The position numbers were made by a program, and so were the translations under genes. A stretch of 64,000 nt of DNA from Baylisascaris procyonis (Eukaryota > Nematoda > Chromadorea > Rhabditida > Ascarididae), in assembly GCA_037389465.1 (NCBI GenBank), contig JAZARR010000123.1:2984501-3048500 (forward strand), in the 5' to 3' direction. Shown here piece by piece: positions 1 to 13,321 of this stretch (the stretch's first letter is position 1; each line of letters starts with the position of its first letter). Under the pieces are notes generated by a model. It was not told the DNA's origin, ran no database searches, and was given only the letters and a program-made list of their open reading frames with translations.

Positions 1-3000
1 CAATTTTATGCTTGAAGTTGAACATTTTCAGCAGCTTATTTCAGCGTCAAACAGGAAGCCTAAATGAATCCGCGCATCCGAGGAGTTATGACTCTGCAAT
101 GGCTTCTCGGATATAGGCATCAGTTTGTCCGATGAATATAATACTATCAGAGTCATATATCATTCGCTGTCTCAAAAAGCCGCTGCTGTTTTGCTTCTAT
201 GAGTACATTTTTGAAAATGTTTTGACAGTCTGAAGAATATAAGTGTTAGCAATAGTTGAACATGGTCATCTTATTTTTAGTCCGCAGATTCATCGAGTCG
301 GTGAATGACGTTTCATGAGCCTTCTAAAACTGCACCAGTTAGTCCGCATGGAGCTATCTTCGAAGATTGTGGCTTTAAAAAAATGCAAAAATGAAGCGTT
401 ATGCTGATCATACAAGTCGTATTTCCATCCCATATCGTCTCTGTTTGCCATTTTAGCCTCACATTAAATCCCTCCTTAGCCGGTAAGGCGTACTTTCGTT
501 TGAGTGCGTGAATTACATAGATCCGCTTCAGAAGTAGCTCCTCCCTCCCTCGATATAAGACACCTCTCTTTGTAGCATCAACGCTATAACAAATCGCGCA
601 TTTCTATATCTGTGGCCTCTTGTGTCATCTTTTTGTATGTTTTTTCAACGTTTTTATGCATCAACTGTGCTTAAGGCATGCATTCCTATTTTGCTATCTT
701 TTTTTTTTTTACTTTCTTTTCCAAAGCGATTGTGTTGAAAATGTCCGTCATCTCATAAAAGAACATCTCGTAATAAACGTCTATAATTCTATCCACTCAT
801 TCCTACCTCGCATCTTTTCAACGCGAAATTCCCTGGTGATCGTTGTGTAATTCCCAAACTGAATGTACACATTCTAATGTGCTCGAGCGTTAGTTGCACC
901 GGCATGTTTTTTTTTTTTTCAACAACGTCCACTTTTTTCTAGCGATTGTGCAGTAAGCCCTCAGGAGTGACCAGCCGTCTCTCTTTCTCAGTCACTTTGC
1001 ATCAACCCATCCTGCCCCCACATCATAGAAAAAAGCACTGTAACGTCGAATATGCATGAGAAGCTAAGTGCAGAAAACGATTTTTTCTTTTAAAATACAG
1101 CTAGAGCTATTAAAGATCAACCGTTCACTCATTGTTGCTTGTCCTGTCGTCGTCACTTTCCACTCTTCCGACGAAGGGACATGCTAGTTTTAAATCAGCC
1201 TGCAATACACAAGATGAGCAAAATTCTACATTCAAAAGCATTCAGATAAATTCGAAAGCATTTGAATAAGTACGGAATATTGAAATAGCAACTCCGGATT
1301 ACATTAAACGATTCAGCAACGACGAATCTATAGGAAGTATTCGGATTTCAGGTTCACATCTCTCATCTCTTCATAAAATCGTTGAATGCAAGTTGGTGAA
1401 TTAAAGTAAAACGCTCTAAATCAATTTTTTATGTTTTATGTTGCATTTTGAAATGAGGCACTAATATATTTAAAGCATTTGTTTACTGAAATTCATCGAG
1501 AAAAAAAATTTTTCAGAGCGAAATGAAGCGAGAGTCTCTCAACTAATTGCATAGCACTTTCTTATTAGTGTGTGAATGCATCGTCGTTGATTTATCACAG
1601 AAGAATTTCCGAGAAGTCTTTTCCTTGAAATACACCACAATATTGCACATCAAATTCATTTCAACGATTGAAGAATCTGAAGAGTTGAAAAAAACTTCAA
1701 ATTTGATCGCATTAGAATATGATGAGCACAATCAATTAGCACTTTTTTTTATTTGTTACTTAATAAGGGTTTTGCTGTCGAATTTTCCTCCCAAAACTTC
1801 CTCTTAAACCGCAATTACAAATGAAAAGCAGAAATCTTTTATTTTTTTTGAACAACCGAGGCATCTCAATGAATTTACTAACGCTCAGCAGGGAGATTAA
1901 GGTCGCTTCAATTGATCGCTCTGTAAAGGTACCTAGAAACTTAAAAATAACACCATATATAATGGGCAAGGAATCAGGCCATAAGCAAATTTAACTGAGT
2001 TTCTCATCTGATTGTTTTTTGTTTGAATGGGGTGCTTGGTGCAAAGACTATGTAGATGCGTATGTAAACTATTGTATTTGAAGCATATACTATAAATCTG
2101 GTGTTTAGAACCGTTAACTGTTAGGTTTTCACTAGCGTAGTTCCTGAAAATTTTACTATAGATCGATGGGGGCACAAAAAGAATTTCTCAAACATTTGTG
2201 CATTTGATCTGAAAAGAGAAGGAAAAAAATTTATCACTAAAATCAATTTCATTGTTTCTGAATCCCTCAGAGGTGATCATTCCAACAGTCGCGATTTAAA
2301 GATTAGTAACGTTTTCTTAATGTTTCGTCGACTCCTTTGTTTGTCTTCATTGCAATCAGATTGGTAATCGTAAACATAACATTTTGCACTGTGTTGCATT
2401 TTTCCATCCATCTATAGATCATTAACATATTGATGGTCTCTGAAAGAAATTTCATCATTTGTTTCTCCTTCATCATCTTTAATAGCTACATTTCTGATTG
2501 AACGATCAGCAACCTCTTTGTTTTCTTTGTATTCGCGCTATCGCGACACTATCTTTGTTTATATTGAGCAGAGGAGTATGTATGCATTTTGCATGAGTGA
2601 AAGAAATTATTATTTTTTATGAATATGGAATATGGTAAGGAAATTAAAGCGCTATGAATACGTTAAAGTGCATCAAAAATACCAAGTCTGCTGATGAAAA
2701 AAGATTTGAGAACTTAAGGGGATTTAAGACTTATGCCGACAACCGTTTTCATCCATCCACTTCTCCATATATGTAGGATGAAGAAGAGGAGGGAGTAGTG
2801 GGGGAGGGGACACGTCCGCAAACCTTGGGATTCCAAGCACTATTTAATAATTAAACGGGAATTAAATGCAGGAAATGATGGAAATTCTGCAAGTATACAG
2901 AAATTCTTTAGGTATAAGAGCAACGTATATGTTCATCGATATCAGATATTAGAGAATTTGTTTAAAAGTGCTTTCAGAGGCACTCTTGAACACCTTTCAC

Positions 3001-6000
3001 CTATTGGGCGGTTCCAGTTTCCTGTGTCTATGAAAGAACAATCGATTTCAACCATCTATAATAAATGCGATATGAGCTCAATGACATATGAAGCTCACTG
3101 AAAGGTACTTTCGCTTTTCGCTATTTTTGCACAATTATTCTCATGCAATAATTTGGGCAGAAATGATCGTATAAGATAGCAGCGTCTAGTCCATAAATGG
3201 AACTACTTATTATGGCTATGCAATCGCAGCGAATTGGCTCAATTATAGATATTCGTTTAACACTCATATTCTCCATTATTCTCCTTCTTACTAAAGAAGG
3301 ACATACTAAGCTACTTTCATTCGACCTTCCATTCACTTCAGACCTCAACAGCTGATGATGTTTTGCAGCTATTTCGGGCAGTTCCTTGCCGATGCACTCT
3401 TTCATTCAATAGTATCGCTAGGTGGGCAAGCGCTACCATGCTGGGCCTATAAACGTACCCATTTCAACAGCCAAAATACATGCAAATACAACGTTTTCTC
3501 TAAATTCTCGCATATGGGTGCATAATAAGCTTTATTATCCTTGGTCACCATTATACAAATTGATTGGTGGCTACAATGGACGTATTCTGCTGTGTCTTTC
3601 GTCCCACAGTAAATACATGCATCAGTATAGACAACTAAAGACATGTTTGGGATCTAAAATTCTTTTCACTCTGTATTCTTATTGGCTGTTTAAATAAAAA
3701 TTTCAGTCCGCATTCTTCTAAAATGTCTGAATTCTTCTTGAATTGGCAAAAGGAAAAACTTTGAAGTGAATGAAAAGACGAATGAAAGTATGTACCTGTA
3801 ATATGCAAATGCTTTGACACTTTTGGTTTCATCTGCAATCCTGAACAGCTATAGGATTCCGATTACATTTATACTCGTGAAGTATAACAGTTCGCTATTA
3901 AAGAGTTGGCAGTTTCTATCGTAAGGAAAATCTGAAATTACGAGATAAATATGCTTTGAGTAGAAGTACATCTCCAATTATTGTTGAAAGCTTCCCTCGG
4001 AAAAGAGCGAACATTTATGGCAATGTTCGCATGTCATTTCATTGGCTAATCGTTTCGAGAACAAAGTATAATGCTTTTTGGCATAATGATTTGTCGCCAG
4101 TCGGGTGGCATCTCACTAGAGGTACATCTTCATATGGTAAATGATCACACATTTCCCGTAGCTTTATTTGTTACATTAAGAACGCCATTCTACAACCTCA
4201 AATGTTCATGGCCGCTTCATTTTGTCTACTTGATGACAGTTTTTTGAAGTGTTTCATAAGCCATGCAGTTCTTTGCCAACCGAAACAATCGAAGCTGTTT
4301 GCAGCATCTAGTAGGATCTGCCAATTGCAATTTGAACCGTTGCAAGGATGATTACCTTTCGGTGAATTATTTATTGATTCGAAAAGTATAAATGCTGATG
4401 TCGTGGTCCCTGTGTATGTTTGATGATAGTTCGATGCGGGTGGTCATTTTATGGCGAGTTTCGCTTCATTTGAAACACAATTTGACTGGCTATTCAAACG
4501 AAATATCTCTGTTAGCGTCATTATTGCTCCCTCAGGAAATCGAATTGATAGGCATCGTTCATGTTCCCGAGATCACCATTTCAGATGCCGCTCGTAATTC
4601 TAATTTATTTCAAATCGCTTCATTCAACAAGGGAATTGCTGATTGCAATAATGGTTGCGTAAATGTGTTTGTTTTTATGTAAAAGTATAACATAGAAACA
4701 AACTCACATCATTGTTTTTCTTCGTAGAAACAAACGGCATCAATGAGAAAATTGCAACGTGATGAACAACGCCATGACCCTTTTTTATATTTTCCCGTCT
4801 ATAAATGTTAACGATATTCGATAGACTTCCTTAATATTATAAGTGTTTTTGTTGAAAGTTTCTCCACTCATATCGAATGAAGGAGGCGACTCTATGGTAA
4901 GAATTTTTCGTACAATCTGAGTAGATCATATAGAATGATTGGAGAAAAAGCACGATGATGAGGAAAATTTGATATTCATTGAACTCGTGCTTAAGGAATA
5001 GATCTAATAAAAATTAGCAATAGGTGTATGGCGACACTTTGAAGAATTAATTTGTCGCATCACCTCGTGGCTATTAATTTTGTATGATTTCAAGATTTGG
5101 AGACGAAGTATTGGAGATTCCAGTCATACGTAATTGATCTTCTTCTAGAAATTGAAAGGTTTGCGCCAACAATATAGCATTTCGGGCATATGTAAACAAA
5201 ATTATTTTCTAAGTTTTGTAAACGGCTGGTATATTGATATGCTGGATAGGGTTTATTTGCAGAGGAAGCGAGGCAACTTTATTTAGAGGATTGCATTGAA
5301 GTAGTACGGTTTTTGGAAGGCAAGCAAGCCTTATGGACAAAGTACATCAACCTAATGAACAAACCCAATGGGAAAGTTGATGCACAGCAAATTTTTGTCC
5401 AAAAGCTTCCAAAATACTTTAGCCCTTCAGATTTGTAGCGCAATTTTTTCGAAAAAAAAAATTTGTACTTTTAGGTACGTCTACCTTGCACTAACTCTTA
5501 TGCTGGGAGCAATTTTTTCCTTCTTAACAGAGCTTTCCGAGTAAAAGAAACATCCCGCAGGGTTTTGGTGACCGGACTGCCAAGGAATTCGAGGACGAAA
5601 ACGTGGACTAGGATCTTGGTTCATGGCCTTCTTGAAGCACAGATTCTCAGTAATAAGTATAACGGATAGGAAAGATCACTGTTGCTTCCGAACGCTAAAA
5701 TTGATGGACCTCAAATGAGTTGCTGCTGCAGCTCATTCTGCTATTACAGGAGAGGCTTCATGAAGACGGCTTTAAACCGGTAGTTTGCAATGGTCAAAGA
5801 TACTCACTCAATTTCATGACATTCATTGCGAGTAAGCTATTTCCTATCTTCATTGAGAATAGTTGTGTTAAAAAATTCCCTTCTCTCAAACCCCTTCGAG
5901 CTTCAATATAGAACTGTACATTCCATGTTTTAACTCAGCAAGCGAAACCTTCTGGCGGTGAATATGCGAATGAGTCGGTTTGTGCATCAATAAATTGGCT

Positions 6001-9000
6001 TCGTTAAAACGTCCATATGTGTGCAGTTGCGAGAAAGGCACGACTGGTAAGTGGGCAATCAGCGTTGCCGAAAATGTACGCAGCACAGAATAACTTCCAT
6101 GATTGGGCGATTGTCTTCTTTGTTAAGCGTTCAAACATTTACACTTTTTAAGCTTTGAGCACCAATAATTTAGTGACCGGACAATTGCGCCCTAACACAT
6201 TGACGCCTCCGAAATGCAATTCCAAGAAACACTCATACTCTCAGTTGATTTTATTTTCAACTTAAAGAATGCTATCCATAAGGCATTAACCTTTGGTCTT
6301 CATGAGTGACTAACCAGTTTAGCAGTATTCACCCGGAGCTTGGCTCATTCACTTACTTAAAATGCAACTGCTTTTTATGTATGACAAGTGAAAAAAGTTT
6401 GCTGTAAACATTTGGCACTAATTTTCTGGCGTGAGGGACGTTGAAGCGTGACGAAGGTGAAATTGCAATGTGACAAACTGAGGATTATAAGGTTCACCTG
6501 AGTTAGCCCAAAAACTCACCTTATAGATTGCTTGCCCACTCAGTCGATATTTTTGTGCCGTTGACTTCTTTATTGCTCATATATATGCAAGTTTTGCCAG
6601 TATACCAACAAGTTGCTGAGTAAATGTATCTTCTGAAGATGGTCCTAACTTCCTTAAAAATTTAATTCTCATAGATAATTCTCTTTAATTTTTACAGCAT
6701 TCTTAATATAGCCTCCCTGATTGATCTGTGGAATCGGTCGTAGCGTAATGAGCTCTGCATTCTGCATCCGATCCTGTTTCATTGAGTGAATCGTGAGTAG
6801 TGGATTATTTAAAATTGTATCAATGGACTGGCGTAATGCTAATCCTAGGTCTAAATGGATCGTGATAACGAGTAATTCGAAGTGATAACGTTGTCATAGA
6901 GGTTACGTTCTAAAAAGTGATGCTTGCTTCAGGCCTGTATGTAAAATTTGCCTATTCATAACTGGAGACCAATGAGGCTACTCACATGCATACTTCAATT
7001 GGCGTGAAAATCGAGAGAAATCTGCTGAAAAAAAAGCGCTTTTATCATTACAAACAATCTACATAATTATTGCAGATATTCAAATGAACATGCGCACATT
7101 TATTCCTTTGTTACTGAATTGGCTTTCGACCATTTGAGTTTTTCCGAATTTTTATGTAACCCGAATTGATAAAATTATTTGGTCATCGCTGATTAGATTG
7201 TCAATCTGCAAAAACAAAGTCAAATATTCTATTAGGTTATTGTAAAGAAGTAGCTGGGCATTGCAGTGCCCAACAGTTGGCATGCAAGGAACAGCAAGAA
7301 CTCAAAATACTTCTAAGCGTTTCGATCTTCTGAAGTGACATGGAGCAAAAGATGCGTGGAGTTTATATAAGAAGGAAACGAAGAATGGAGTGAGAAGTGG
7401 AAGAGGTAGGGAAGAAGGAGACAGTAAAGCAAACTGAGTGACCCCAAATGAAGGAAGTAAATTTTAATCAAGAAATTCGTAAAATTAGCGAATAAATCAA
7501 TGAGAAAATAATAAAGACGACTCGATAGAACAACACATGTGACGTATTTGTTTCTCTTCTCTACGAATTTTTCGTATTTCGTTAGAAATTTATTTCCTCT
7601 ATCTCAACTTCAATTAACGAAATTGTCATACCACATCTGTTCGATGCTAATAATATTTAATTCCCTCATCCGCCTCTACCTTCGATGCTATGTCTTCTAC
7701 ACATGCGTTTTATTCCTTAGCACAAGTGTTGTTATGTGATGTTTCCATAGGGCGATAAAACGCTCTGATAGCACTTTTCTTTCAGGATGTAAAAGAGTAT
7801 CGCTTTGCTTTCTCTAATTGTATTTTGCAAGATGCTGCTAGTCGATCGGGCACTCATTTAAGATTGCGTGCACCGCTTGAAGCGTGATGCTTAGATATAT
7901 TCACTGCTGAAATTCAATAAATTCTCCGATGCATTTTCTCACCAATAGAACGGCGGAAGTCGATGTAGTCTTCATTGAAATTGATGCAAAGTAGTCATTC
8001 TTTTCTCGTAATACAGTTGTAAATTTTTGCTGGAGATTATTTTAATTTTGAAATTTTCAAATTACATTTTCGGTTGTTGCTATTCTACAGAAAATATTCA
8101 ATGTCCGGTTTGCAAATATTTACTTAGTTGCAATCAGATGAATTTTCAAATTTGATCGCAAATTTATTCTTCGTTTCTTCCTTATGTTGGTGTGAATGCC
8201 TGTTATAGAACTTATTAAAATATATCCGCATGAAATGCACAGCCGAAGCATGATGCAACGCAGTATGCAAATTGCAAATCGCCCATGAATTTTCTTAATT
8301 CAGTGATGAATTGAATGATTTGTGCCGCGAGTTTGTGGTGAAACACTTGCATCGCATATGATCAGCGAGAACGTGGCATGAACGAATTTACGCGAGCAGG
8401 TGAAACGATCGAATATATACGAAATTGTGGTGCACACTACTGCAAAGACTCCACAGATCTTTAATTCTCTCTATATTAACATCATTAAAAAACTCTTTTC
8501 GGTCGCGTGATGCAAATTTTGCAATTAGCACGTCGCCGCTAAAAATTTCCACAAATTTAGCGACTAATCCATCAAATACGCTAGTGAATTTCATTTCAAA
8601 ATGTCACCTGCATCAAAAATTTGCGAACTATTGCGCAGAAAACGTGCATCCTTAGCGGTTTCAAAGTATTTTTTTAGAAAATTTTGTGCAAAAATATTAT
8701 TTCTTTTCCCCTTGGTTGATTATTTATTCTTAGTTTGAAATTGTGTCTCAATTTTCAGTTTCCTATTTTTTCTTTGAATTTTTATTCTCGAATGACATAT
8801 GATCACACTCTCATTAGAGCTATTTAAGGAGAAATTTGAGTGCTTTCTTTTAAAGTTCATCTTGACGCTTTATTTTAATATTTCATTAATAGCGCACTGC
8901 AGATTATTCAACTTCATATAAGTTATTCATATTGGAAGGACGTTTGTGATTTCTTGTTAGCAACTTTTGAACTAAAAGCTTTCATTTGCTCATTCATTGT

Positions 9001-10141
9001 TGCAAGATGGCAAACAAATCTCAAGCGAATTCTTAATGAATGATCGATTTCTTCGTTCTTTTATCCTTTTAAATGTTTGCAATGGCAAACATCAAATTTC
9101 TCCACTAATATCATAATCTCGCACTTCTCTATTCGTTAGAATAAAAGCGTTCGATTTATTAATAGCTTTTCAATTCTTTTCATCAACGAATATATTCATG
9201 TGACATTGAGATTATAAGTCGTTGTTCGCATGTGAGAGGGGAAATTAGCGAACGTCTCCAAAAGGCTAGGGCTTATACAGAATTTTCCATCATTAGTGTA
9301 CACTCCTTTATAGTGCAAACTTTTCAACGCTTTTTGGATGTTCTGGTTGTGATCGACTTTTTTTGCTGCATTTAGCAGTGAAAATTCTTTGCTTGACCTG
9401 AGCTTTTATGTTCTATTTTTCTCACTGAAGCCGTCAATAGGAAGCGTTCCATACCGTTAAAGCAATTCACAGCGTTAACTGGCGCTTTATAATAACCGTT
9501 AACCGGCGCTTCTTTATAAATGAAATGTGAAATTTAATTTTGAGCCTTCTTACTGCATTAAATGAGGAACTCTATATGGAGCGGTGAATTCCAAACGAAG
9601 TGCACTTTCCTCTCTATGCGACTAACAACTTAGCTGCACGTTGAATAGTTCTTAGTAAATGTAACGATTTCGAAAATGTGGTTGTTTTTGAATGGTGTTC
9701 ACTTTTAGTTGTTTTGTAGATTCTATATGCGTTTATGAATTGCTTTTCTCGTAAATTTTTGTGAATAAAAGTGCTTAAACAATTTCGTAGAATTCAGTTT
9801 GAAGAATGGTTGTAAATTTTTCATGTTTCGGTGAACAATATGATGGATTGCGAAGCTAATTCTCAAATTATGAAGAAGTTATAACGACTGAGGAAACAAC
9901 TTGAAAAAAAATGTTTTTGTTAATCTTAGCCCTATAACACAACGGACCTGAGTGACGGCTACGGAGTTTCGGTATGGGATTTAGTATAAAACAAATAATT
10001 TCCATTGTTGTATGTGCACTTCGTGCTATGTTTGACTTCGGTGAACACTGGGAAAACGAACGCACAGTGATCAGTGTTTGCAGTGTACTAGGCATGAATA
10101 CCGACGGACAGCTGAACGCATAGAGCATATGCGATGCTAGT
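1..10141. other. Gene-poor AT-rich stretch, no supported gene
   Basis: I see no convincing gene here. Open frames are under 100 codons, lie on both strands and show no recognisable domain, as expected by chance in AT-rich DNA. A 68-codon minus-strand frame at 8388-8594 has a fairly protein-like composition, but I found no convincing splice partners or recognised family, so it is not called. A purine-rich tract with G runs lies at 2780-2810. Several T runs of about ten bases occur (for example near 700 and 910). No tRNA, rRNA or tandem array was seen. Confidence 0.6.
2780..2810 (+). repeat. Purine-rich G-run tract
   Basis: Thirty-one bases that are almost all A and G on the + strand, ending in runs of five and four G. 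Only three runs reach three G or more, so a canonical four-run G-quadruplex is not possible with G3 tetrads; a two-tetrad structure is. No gene start is nearby, so no regulatory role can be argued. Confidence 0.5.
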
Positions 10142-10178
10142 GACTGCGGACTTACTTAGATTACTTAGAATTCGTTAT
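10142..10178 (-). repeat. RTE 3' tail with short tandem units
   Basis: Read on the minus strand, the bases after the LINE stop run through an A/T-rich stretch into repeated CTAAGTAATCTAAGTAAG-like units. RTE elements typically end in short tandem repeats instead of a poly(A) tail, so this marks the 3' end of the insertion. The exact last base is uncertain. Confidence 0.6.
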
Positions 10179-10526
10179 TCAACGAGATGTCCCTGTCGCA
10201 ACAGACAGTCCCGTGACGACGTTCCGCACGATGCCCTTCCATAACGATCTGTCTACTGCTTTTCTTCTCCATGTTGTTCCTACATTTGTCTTGAGGAAGT
10301 CTTCCCATCTGCGTGGTGGCCTTCCTCTGTGTCTTTTGCGATCTCTTGGACACCACTGCAGTATTCTGGCGCTCCACCTATTGTCATCTTTGCATGCAAC
10401 ATGGCCGGCCCAGCGTAATTTGTTTAACTTGTATTCAATTACTACGTCCTTCAGCAACGTTCTTTGCCTTATCACTTCGTTTTTCACTTTATCGCGGAGC
10501 GATATTCCGAGCATTGATCTCTCCAT
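10179..10526 (-). pseudogene. RTE C-terminal segment (R-W-A-G-H / G-R-P-P)
   Basis: This minus-strand frame is in register with the RT segment upstream, separated only by the in-frame TGA at 10575. It contains R-W-A-G-H, then a basic stretch with G-R-P-P-R-R-W, the usual C-terminal hallmark of RTE-like ORF2 proteins in nematodes and arthropods. The stop at 10179 is probably the natural end of the element's ORF, because the short 3' tail follows directly. The opposite strand over the same bases has a longer open frame (10213-10761), which is a shadow. Confidence 0.85.
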
Positions 10527-10574
10527 TGCTCGTTGTGTTGTTTGTAGTTTTTTCTCTTCTGCGGCTGTTAGCGC

Positions 10575-11024
10575 TCAGGTTTCGCTACCGTATGTCATTG
10601 CTTTCAAGACTGTAGAGTTGAACAGTTTCGGTTTCGTTTCTCGCTTGAGTTTTGATTTTAGGATATCAGATATTTCTTTGAATTTACTCCAGGCGGCTCT
10701 TTGTCTTCTAGTGATTTCTTCCTTCAGATCGTTGTCCATCCTGACTGCTTGTCCCAAGTAAACGTAGCTTTCCACTTCTTCTATATGCTCGTTGCCAAGT
10801 TTTATTCCGTCGCAAGGCAAGTCTTTTGACTTCATGAACTTGGTTTTAGTTTTGTTGACCTTCAGACCGATTTTTGCATCTTCCCTGTCCAATTCCATCA
10901 GCATTTTTTGTAGCTCATTCGTTGAGCTACCTATGAGGACAATGTCGTCGGCGAACCTTAGGTGGTTTAGCTTCTCGCCGTCAATTGTAATACCTTCTGT
11001 CCAATTCAACTTACGCATCACCAT
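10575..11024 (-). pseudogene. RT palm/thumb segment with F-A-D-D catalytic motif
   Basis: A 149-codon open frame on the minus strand. Near residues 24-31 it carries F-A-D-D-I-V-L-I, the metal-binding catalytic motif of reverse transcriptases, followed by the K-T-K-F region and the Y-L-G block that places the primer. It ends at a TGA (10575-10577). The same frame continues past this stop into the next segment without any shift, so this is a nonsense change of a Trp codon rather than a natural end. The upstream connection is broken by the one-base deletion near 11065. Similar RTE proteins run about 900-1000 residues, so this is a minority of the original ORF. Confidence 0.88.
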
Positions 11025-11293
11025 TTCGAGGCAAGCAGAGAATAGCTTAGGAGATATCGTGTCACCTGCTTGACTCCTTTACAGACTGGGATTTGTAACT
11101 CGTTATTGAACAGGGTAATGCTCGTGAAATTGCCCTTTTGCGCTGACTGAAGTAGTTTAATGTAGCCGGGGTGGATTCCTTGGTCCTTTAGTGCTTCGAG
11201 CACTGCATTGACCTCCACGCTATCGAACGCCTGCCTTTTCGAAGTCCACAAAGGCGTAACTGCGGACGCTGGATTCTTTATCTCTATGCCCAT
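11018..11293 (-). pseudogene. RT palm segment, upstream frame (frameshifted)
   Basis: This open frame covers the reverse transcriptase block from F-D-S through a K-G-V-K-Q stretch. In RTE elements that stretch leads directly into the G-D-x-x-S-P-K-L-F motif. Here the frame leaves the protein after Gln because one G is missing near 11065, and G-D-T-I-S-P continues in the next frame. Its first 20 or so residues are also out of frame: the V-D-F-E-K-A block that should precede F-D-S is read in another frame because of an insertion of about four bases near 11232. The ATG at 11293 is therefore not a real start. This is a decayed part of the LINE, not a gene. Confidence 0.85.
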
Positions 11294-12594
11294 TTGTGGG
11301 CATTTCCGACGATCAAAACCAACCTGAATTTTGAGTGTTCTACGGATTTTAGGTGCTCAAAAGTAGGCGAAACTCCAAAACGTAGAAGAACCTTTAAGCC
11401 TAGGCGCAGATGATATTATAGTTTAATACTAACTGCATCCCACCCATACGTTTATTCACAGCGGAACCAAGGAATCAACAAATTTTTAGTGGTTACCTTC
11501 GAGTAGCAATAATAGAAAAAACTCTAATGTTTGATTTCACACTATCCGTTGGGTGGCTGAAAATCGTTGCCTTTTGCTATAAACTTCAACAATTAGAAGC
11601 AAAATTTCCATTAAAATTTCATTGATTGCGTTGTTCCAAGCAAAACGATGGAGCAGCATTATGCAGTGGTTTCAATCTCTGTTGGGATTTTTTTGTTTGT
11701 TCAAATGAGCAATCGCTGCGGTAAAATGTCATAAAGTCGCTGCCAGTATTGAACATGAGTAAAATCCGCAATAAATTTTCTTCAATTTCCGCTATAAACG
11801 TCTACATAGCGTTGCTATTTGCTGACGGAGATGCTATGTGAGCGCCTTCTTCTCTTTTACGAACGAACATCATAACGTAGCTGACATGGACGAAAGCGTC
11901 TATTAGTTGGGCGGTTGAATATTGATGAAACATTTCCATTCGGTGAGGATTAATTAGTGACTAGCTGTCCCGCTACTTGCTCAACTTACGAATAACCCTC
12001 ATCTCACTTTCTTCTTTTGAGGCAATTTGAAAATCCACCGATAAATAACGACTGAGTGGATTTGAGGGAATTTGATCAATTTGAATACGCCAGTGGATAT
12101 AATGCACGAATTTCGTAATTACTCTAATCCCACCAACTAATATGGAAACACATAATAGTAAAATTTACCACATAGCGATCCCTTGTTAAATTACTGACTA
12201 TTGCTCGACTTAAATGAATCAAAAATTCTGTTTACTCAGAGTTGATTTTTCAGACATGATGAGTGTTGCCTCCGGCAGCAAAGGGTTTATCAGAGATCAT
12301 CATACATTCGCGCTAAATAAAGCATAAATCCTCTCAACTCGCGTATAAATGAGTACTGGCTACTCGTATTCGTTGAAGGCGTTCTAGGAATTGAGTGGGA
12401 AGTGTGAGATCGAATAAAGCTGTGCATAGAGCATTTCGAGAGGTCAAGCCCCCGCATGCATTAGGTCCATATTTAAAGGAACCCAACTTAAACAACAAGC
12501 GGATGGCTAAGAGGAAACGGCATTGCAGCTAATGGACTCATGTTATTAGATAGCTTTTCGGGTACTGAATAAACTTCAATAAACGTATTTTCCT
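11294..12594. other. Non-coding flank right of the LINE
   Basis: No open frame with recognisable content and no RNA gene. The right border of the LINE fragment falls at about 11270-11290; beyond it I found no further RTE sequence, so the element is truncated and not merely interrupted. No repeat structure stands out. Confidence 0.5.
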
Positions 12595-12915
12595 TTATCC
12601 AGTCGGCGGCGAAATGCAACGATCGGAGTCAGTCTGCAAAAAGTAAGCTTGTCTGCGACCGTTCATGGGTGTGAAGAACCTCACTGAAACAATGACCTCG
12701 TTTATTATGAGTGACAACACCAAGAGACGATAAAAGGCAACGCGGTTTAGCAAGCAAGACCGCAGCCTATTCATGTCCTCAGCTACGGTCCCTAGGGCAA
12801 ACCATAATCCAAATTCGGAAAGATCAACAACAAGATCAATACAAGTATAAACAAAACAACCTATAAGATAAATGATCACCAAGATCACAGAGATCATAAG
12901 AATTCGTTTGTTCAT
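12595..12915 (-). CDS. Unassigned ORF with hydrophobic N-terminus
   Basis: A 106-codon minus-strand ORF that I cannot assign to a family. Its N-terminus is a strongly hydrophobic run (about residues 4-28, rich in Ile, Leu and Val), reading like a signal anchor, and a second hydrophobic patch lies at about residues 59-75. Against a real gene: the first third is built on repeated GATCTT-like units that could make a hydrophobic reading by chance, and I see no convincing neighbouring exons, trans-splice acceptor or poly(A) signal. The DNA is slightly richer in G+C than its surroundings. It could be a single exon of a larger gene, a pseudogene remnant or chance. Confidence 0.15.
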   Translation of the reverse strand: MNKRILMISVILVIIYLIGCFVYTCIDLVVDLSEFGLWFALGTVAEDMNRLRSCLLNRVAFYRLLVLSLIINEVIVSVRFFTPMNGRRQAYFLQTDSDRCISPPTG

Positions 12916-13319
12916 GATAGATCACTCGTTAGCAGTAGCATTCCAAAAAACTTTGTATAGATTGCTGCCATTCGAAATTCCATGGAATATGCATTCTGCT
13001 GGTTACAGTTTACGAAACGTAGAGTTTGTTTTTAATTTTTCGATCAACCAGTGGTCTAGAGCACTACCACGGAGTTGATTATTAAGTTAAAGCTAATCGG
13101 GGAAGCGAGTAAAACGTTTTAAGGAAACTGCCCCTTACTTAAAACAGGTCAGCGAGTATTCATATTCTCTTGTAAACCGAACATGTTAAACCAATTGTCT
13201 AAGTTCTGGATTCACTTAGTACAATTTAGTGATAGAAGGAAAACCGTGGACTGAAAGCTACAGCATGTTTAATCTTCCTGATGGGCGAAGAGATGATATC
13301 AGGACAATCGTCATGGCAG

Positions 13320-13321
<2 letters not shown>
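12916..13321. other. Short non-coding interval
   Basis: No supported feature. It leads directly into the AT dinucleotide array. Confidence 0.5.

Larger units (their letters stand above)
10142..11290 (-). mobile_element. Decayed RTE-clade non-LTR retrotransposon, 5'-truncated
   Basis: This is the 3' part of a LINE that copied itself through an RNA intermediate using target-primed reverse transcription. On the minus strand, the reverse transcriptase fingers/palm region begins at about 11270 with a V-D-F-E-K-A then F-D-S block. The catalytic F-A-D-D motif follows at 10944-10955, then the Y-L-G thumb block, then the RTE-type C-terminal signature R-W-A-G-H with G-R-P-P downstream, ending in a stop at 10179-10181. 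The endonuclease half and the start of the RT are missing, as is usual for 5'-truncated LINE insertions. The copy is dead: it carries a small insertion near 11232, a one-base deletion near 11065 and a TGA at 10575-10577 where relatives have Trp. After the stop, the short 3' tail ends in repeated AAGTAATCTAAG-like units, typical of RTE 3' ends. The right and left borders are approximate and no target-site duplication was identified. Confidence 0.9.

Noticed and set aside
10213..10761. A 182-codon + strand ORF
   Set aside because: It is antisense to the reverse transcriptase C-terminus on the minus strand and has no recognisable content, so it is a shadow frame.
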